From assembly GCF_933775445.1 (NCBI RefSeq), contig NC_065877.1, positions 16,182,001 through 16,246,000 on the forward strand: DNA of 64,000 nt, given 5' to 3'. A model generated the notes under the pieces. The model worked only from the letters and a program-made list of their open reading frames with translations. It was not told where the DNA came from and ran no database searches. The first letter of the stretch is position 1; every line of letters starts with the position of its first letter. The DNA comes from Argentina anserina (lineage: Eukaryota > Streptophyta > Magnoliopsida > Rosales > Rosaceae). Shown here one piece after another: positions 59,870 to 64,000 of this stretch. A program made the translations under genes and the position numbers.

Positions 59870-60850
59870 TTCTTGGTGGCATGGACATGCTAGCTTGCTT
59901 TACGACTTGGATGATGTCGACTTAATTTCGATCTAAGGAGTACTCCATGCCAACTGAGCTATTAATTTCTCAGTCACTTTTGTGATTATTTTAGCTAGAC
60001 TGTTCTTTGGCTTAACTACGTACTAAATGTGTATATGTAAAGCTGCTATATATCGTCGTATTGAGAATCTGAGAGCCTGGCAAGTCTCAAATATTAACTT
60101 GATCGACATGGGTCAACTTCTATATCTTCGAATTCGTTGATTAAGTTCAGGAAAACCAAAAGTTTGATAAGCATAAATTGGTACGTAGTTATGATCAAAC
60201 TCAGTTCTTAATAAGAATAATCTGTCTTTGAATATCATGTTATCTATGGTACTAGGATGTATCCCGTACCTTAACTTTATATTATTTTTTATTTTAATAA
60301 GTTAATAAAGTGAGAACCTGTTGAATTGGTTACCAGGTTACCCAATCAAAACTGTCATGTGTAAACAAAATTTATCAAATTAACAATAATGTAACTTATA
60401 TTGTCAAATAATAAGTTAGATTAACTAGAACTTAAATTATAACTTAGGATCACACTTATTGTGATTATTATAATATTCAGTGGTAAAGATGCAAATATCA
60501 TAATTAGAATATTTTTATTAGATGGAGAACTTGTTTATCAAATTGAAAACATATTTACAATATTAAGTACATGTATATCTTTTAGTCTAATATTAATTTT
60601 TTATCATTTTCATAACATAAACATCTTAAAATTGTAAAATAATGTAGTTCTAGCAGTAATTACAATAACTAGAACAATGGTTATTGTTTTGACATCAGTA
60701 GTGGTGCATTGTGGTAAATCAGACAGTCATTCTAGTTAGTAATATAACATTAATGATAAAAAATAAAATAATTTACCACATTGAAAACAAAATTGTTGTC
60801 ACTGTTGTAATATTATCCACAAACTTAGCTCAATTGAAGTAATTCATAAA
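59870..60850. other. AT-rich intergenic, nothing recognised
   Basis: Very AT-rich from about 60,250 on. No frame of note and no paired termini. Confidence 0.45.
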
Positions 60851-60854
60851 ATAA

Positions 60855-62380
60855 GGGGGCGTATTGTATATGGAATTAGTGGAAAATTAAAGAACTATAT
60901 GGAATTCAAAATTCTAGGTGTATTCAATATAGACTTTTAATTATACATACAAGTCTAGGTGTATTCAATTAGAATTTTCAAAAGTTATTATGAAATCCAT
61001 AAAAGTCTGGGGGTATTTAATCATAAATTTTTAAAATGAATTGAATTCTCTGACTTGTCAAAAAATCATTCATACTTATGGAATTATAAACTCATGGAAT
61101 ATCATGTTTTTTATAGTGTTAATTATAAACACCACAATCTAAAAATTATCTAGCATGTATACCAAAAATTTTCATGGACTTTATTATTGTAGTTAAAGAT
61201 GTTCATTCTCCACCATTTTTCTTTATTTTATTTTTGTCTTTTATTTACAGTTTCTTTTTCCTACAACCTAACATGTTTATTCAACCTATGATCTCATGAT
61301 TGTTTTTTTCTTTTTTATATTATGTTTTTTTTACCTTGTATCTCATGAGTTTATGGAATTATAAACTCATGGAATCTCATGGATTTTATAGTGTTAATTA
61401 TAAACACCACAATCCAAAAATTATCTAGCATGTATACCAAAAATTTTCATGGACTTTATTATTGTAGTTAAAGATGTTCATTCTCCACCATTTTTCTTTA
61501 TTTTATTTTTGTCTTTTATTTACAGTTTCTTTTTCCTACAACCTAACATGTTTATTCAACCTATGATCTCATGATTGTTTTTTTCTTTTTTATATTATGT
61601 TTTTTTACCTTGTATCTTTACACATATTAAAATCTCATTCTCATATGTGGACACATGTCCAATGCTAATAATAAAAACAATGATGATGAAAGAAGTACAT
61701 AAGAAGAAAAGAGAATAGTAATCATATCAATGTTTCATGAATACCAACTTATTTAGTTTGAAACTTCCTGAACAATTAATATACTTCAATTTCTTTTGTA
61801 CCTATTTGTTGATAGATCTGAAGGGTTGATTAAGATTTTCTAATTTCTTTGTAATAGACACAATCAATAAATTTGTCAATGAAAAGAACAACATTGAGAT
61901 GATGCTAATGAATGGAGAATGAGTATTGCCAATCATATGTGGGTAGATAGCCAATCAAATGTTCAACAAAATGTCAAAGGATGACAATGAAGAAAGTTAT
62001 GAAAAAAAAGAAAAGAATGATATTTTTTTAGGGACTCGTCTGCCAACATGTAATTTTGTTAAAGTTTTTATTTTTCTTCCATTTGTTTGGTATTTTTTGT
62101 TTTGTATTCGATCATATATCTTCACATTCATTACATTGAGATATTTTTCTTTTATGTTCAAATTATTTATGTTATAACATTATTTTCAGTTTTATGAAAT
62201 CTGTAGAATTCGTTAATAATGAACTATGTGGATTTTCATAAATCGATAAAAGTCAATCACTTTAAAGAAATTGACAGAAATCTATGTAAGTTTCTGGTCT
62301 TTTTAAAAAGCATGTGGACTATTATGAAAGTTTATCAGTTAAAAAATAACCCATACAAATCCATATACAATACACCCTCT
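60855..62380. mobile_element. PIF/Harbinger-like non-autonomous element (1.5 kb)
   Basis: It starts GGGGGCGTATTGTATATGGA and ends CCATATACAATACACCCTCT, which are inverted. Three-bp TAA flanks lie at 60,852-60,854 and 62,381-62,383, fitting the TWA target preference of PIF/Harbinger. Subterminal motifs such as 'aggtgtattcaat' recur. No transposase; the interior contains a 275-bp tandem duplication. Confidence 0.75.
61076..61616. repeat. 275-bp tandem duplication
   Basis: The unit starting 'ttatggaattataaactcat' at 61,076 recurs at 61,351, continuing through 'ccaccatttttctttatttt' to 'ttaccttgtatct'. Only a handful of differences are visible, so the duplication is recent. Confidence 0.92.
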
Positions 62381-62612
62381 TAAGAATAAAATTACAGTTT
62401 TAGCATAAATTATTATGTTTGTTGTAAAAAGCTTAGTTAATAAAGTAATCAATTCATTAATGATTAAAAATATATAAAATTTCTGTTGTGACAACGACTT
62501 GATCACCACACTTGTAAAACTACCCCAAGAGGAGTAAATTTGTTATATGTGGAGTCTACCACAATTTTAACAACATTTACCACTTTAACACTGATAATTG
62601 TGATTTTGGAAA

Positions 62613-62784
62613 AGGAATCTGAAATTTACATTCCAAAAATTATAATCCACACTCCAATTTTCCTTATATGGTAAAATATCTTATAAAGGATAAAAGTTCG
62701 GTGAATAAAGATAAAATTTAAATTGCTTAAAAAGAAAACACAGAGTGTGGATTATAATTTTGGGAGTGTAAATTTCACCTCCCT
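62613..62784. mobile_element. short MITE with ~40-bp TIRs
   Basis: The left arm 'tgaaatttacattcc' then 'attataatccacactcc' is answered by right-arm 'gagtgtggattataat' then 'gggagtgtaaatttca'. The ends read GGAATC and CTCCCT. Non-coding. Confidence 0.8.
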
Positions 62785-62789
62785 CTATA

Positions 62790-64000
62790 AATTGTGTAGT
62801 CATTAAAGTAACATTTTCATTAATGATAAAAACATATAAATTTATAACTCTCATAACAAAATTATTGTCACACTTGAGAAGATGTTTTAAAACTAGTCAA
62901 TTAATTATACTTTGAGTACACATTATTTTCAAAAAAAAATGTCAGGTTTAACATCAATTATTATGGTTGTGGTAAAGTGCATAGTTACTCAAGAGGAGTT
63001 TCTATTCATACCTCATAAAACAGCACTTAGACCTCCATTTGTTCCCAATTTCGTTTGGACTTTTTCAACACATGTGAAATTACAAAAAATACATATAAGT
63101 GTGAATAAAAGGAAAAAAAACAAGAGAATTCTCAACATATTTATTTTAAAATAGCGAATATAAATGATTTTTTCCTTTTTCATCAATCCTTTATTTATTT
63201 ATTTTTATTTTACGAAAATCCCAATTCGGAAAAATAAATTGAATAAGATGATTTAATTACTTTCATTTTTATTGTTAAAAAATACAATAAATAACATTAT
63301 TAGTTAATTTTCATGTATCAATTAAAAAACTGCATAGAATTTTTGATAGGCTTCGGTCATGATCTCATTGAAAAAATTATTCAATAGATGATATAATTTT
63401 TCATGTTGATTTTACTATTTGGTGAGTTTCAAATCAATGAATGAAAAAAAAGGAACAATATTATTAATTATGAATTTAGGAGTGGAAGAGAAAATTAATT
63501 TGAGAATATGGATTATGTGATTATTAAGAATGTTTTGTGATGTTTATAATAATTGAATAAAAATATATTTGAAAAGATATTGATGGATAGTGTATTGATT
63601 TGATATCTAATAATGATATATTGATTATGGGCATTTAATAAAAAGTATGGAGGTATAAATAACATTTTAAGTATTTTTTTCACTGGCGTTTTGAAAAATT
63701 CATTAAAACAAATTGGATGTTATAAAACCTTGTAAAAAAGGACGGGCCTTGTTTCTACGGTTGAACGATAGCGTTTTTCTATGTAGTAGAGACAACATAT
63801 AGGTAATATCACAATCAATAGGGATAGAATGTTGAGAAGTCAATAATCCACCGTCAATATGAATAAGACATGGTATACATCATAATTCCAGTATGTAGTA
63901 AGAAAGATACCAATCAAGAACAAACCATGAACACATGCATAAGTGCTATATAACTTCCCTTATGTTATCTAACTTAGTGTAGCACTTAAGTTAAAATCAT
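62790..64000. other. AT-rich intergenic, nothing recognised
   Basis: Only short frames; the 80-codon one at 62,912-63,154 has no recognisable domain. The strand composition is about 75% AT. Confidence 0.45.

Noticed and set aside
1..64000. CRISPR arrays, operons, phage or toxin-antitoxin modules
   Set aside because: The sequence is plant nuclear DNA; no regularly spaced direct repeats with unique spacers or clustered bacterial genes were found.

Overview
This is nuclear DNA from a flowering plant, almost certainly a eudicot. The evidence is multi-exon genes with GT-AG introns, an AT-rich background, and plant-type Copia, Gypsy, Mutator (MULE), hAT and PIF/Harbinger elements. The NAC and transporter sequences feel Rosaceae-like, but that placement is low-confidence. 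No bacterial-style operon, CRISPR array, rRNA or convincing tRNA gene was found.

Only two genes look intact. The first is an ABCG half-transporter (2,619-8,197, minus). All nine exons can be assembled with GT-AG junctions in frame, giving 679 residues of the ABCG11/12/15 (WBC) type. Its 2.5-kb first intron carries a 1.2-kb TIR transposon. The second is a single-exon MIZU-KUSSEI1-like (DUF617) gene (43,217-44,080, minus). A third gene, a NAC transcription factor (about 11,742-22,016, plus), is dead. It has an in-frame stop and frameshifts, and a Copia retrotransposon sits a few bases before its second-intron donor. A 2.8-kb Gypsy-type solo LTR is nested inside that Copia.

Layout: 0-1.1 kb, MULE transposase N-terminal remnant. 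2.6-8.2 kb, ABCG gene. 8.3-11.7 kb, empty intergenic DNA. 11.7-22.0 kb, NAC pseudogene + Copia + solo LTR. 22.1-24.5 kb, hAT-like element A, built mostly of tandem ~500-bp units. 25-29.4 kb, old minus-strand LTR element. 29.4-29.7 and 39.6-40.3 kb, organelle-like (mitochondrial-looking) DNA split by a very young 9.8-kb Gypsy element (29,719-39,557) with 3.1-3.2-kb LTRs. 40.4-42.4 kb, minus-strand LTR with PBS, itself carrying a MITE. 43-44 kb, MIZ1-like gene. 45.5-47.4 kb, small hAT and foldback MITEs. 49.5-56 kb, a peculiar stretch peppered with the hexamer GTAACT and interrupted by a gene-fragment-carrying hAT element and a long-TIR foldback element. 56.9-58.8 kb, hAT-like element B (same family as A, opposite strand) with a nested 547-bp hAT MITE. 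58.9-62.8 kb, further MITEs. 63-64 kb, featureless AT-rich DNA.

The window is therefore a transposon-rich intergenic region around two functional genes. Its main interest is the record of nested insertions. Many elements can be delimited exactly by target-site duplications (TSDs). I see no clear new defence or metabolic system. The least explained signals are the GTAACT array, the hAT-like family with internal ~500-bp tandem units, and the young LTR element with dead coding capacity.
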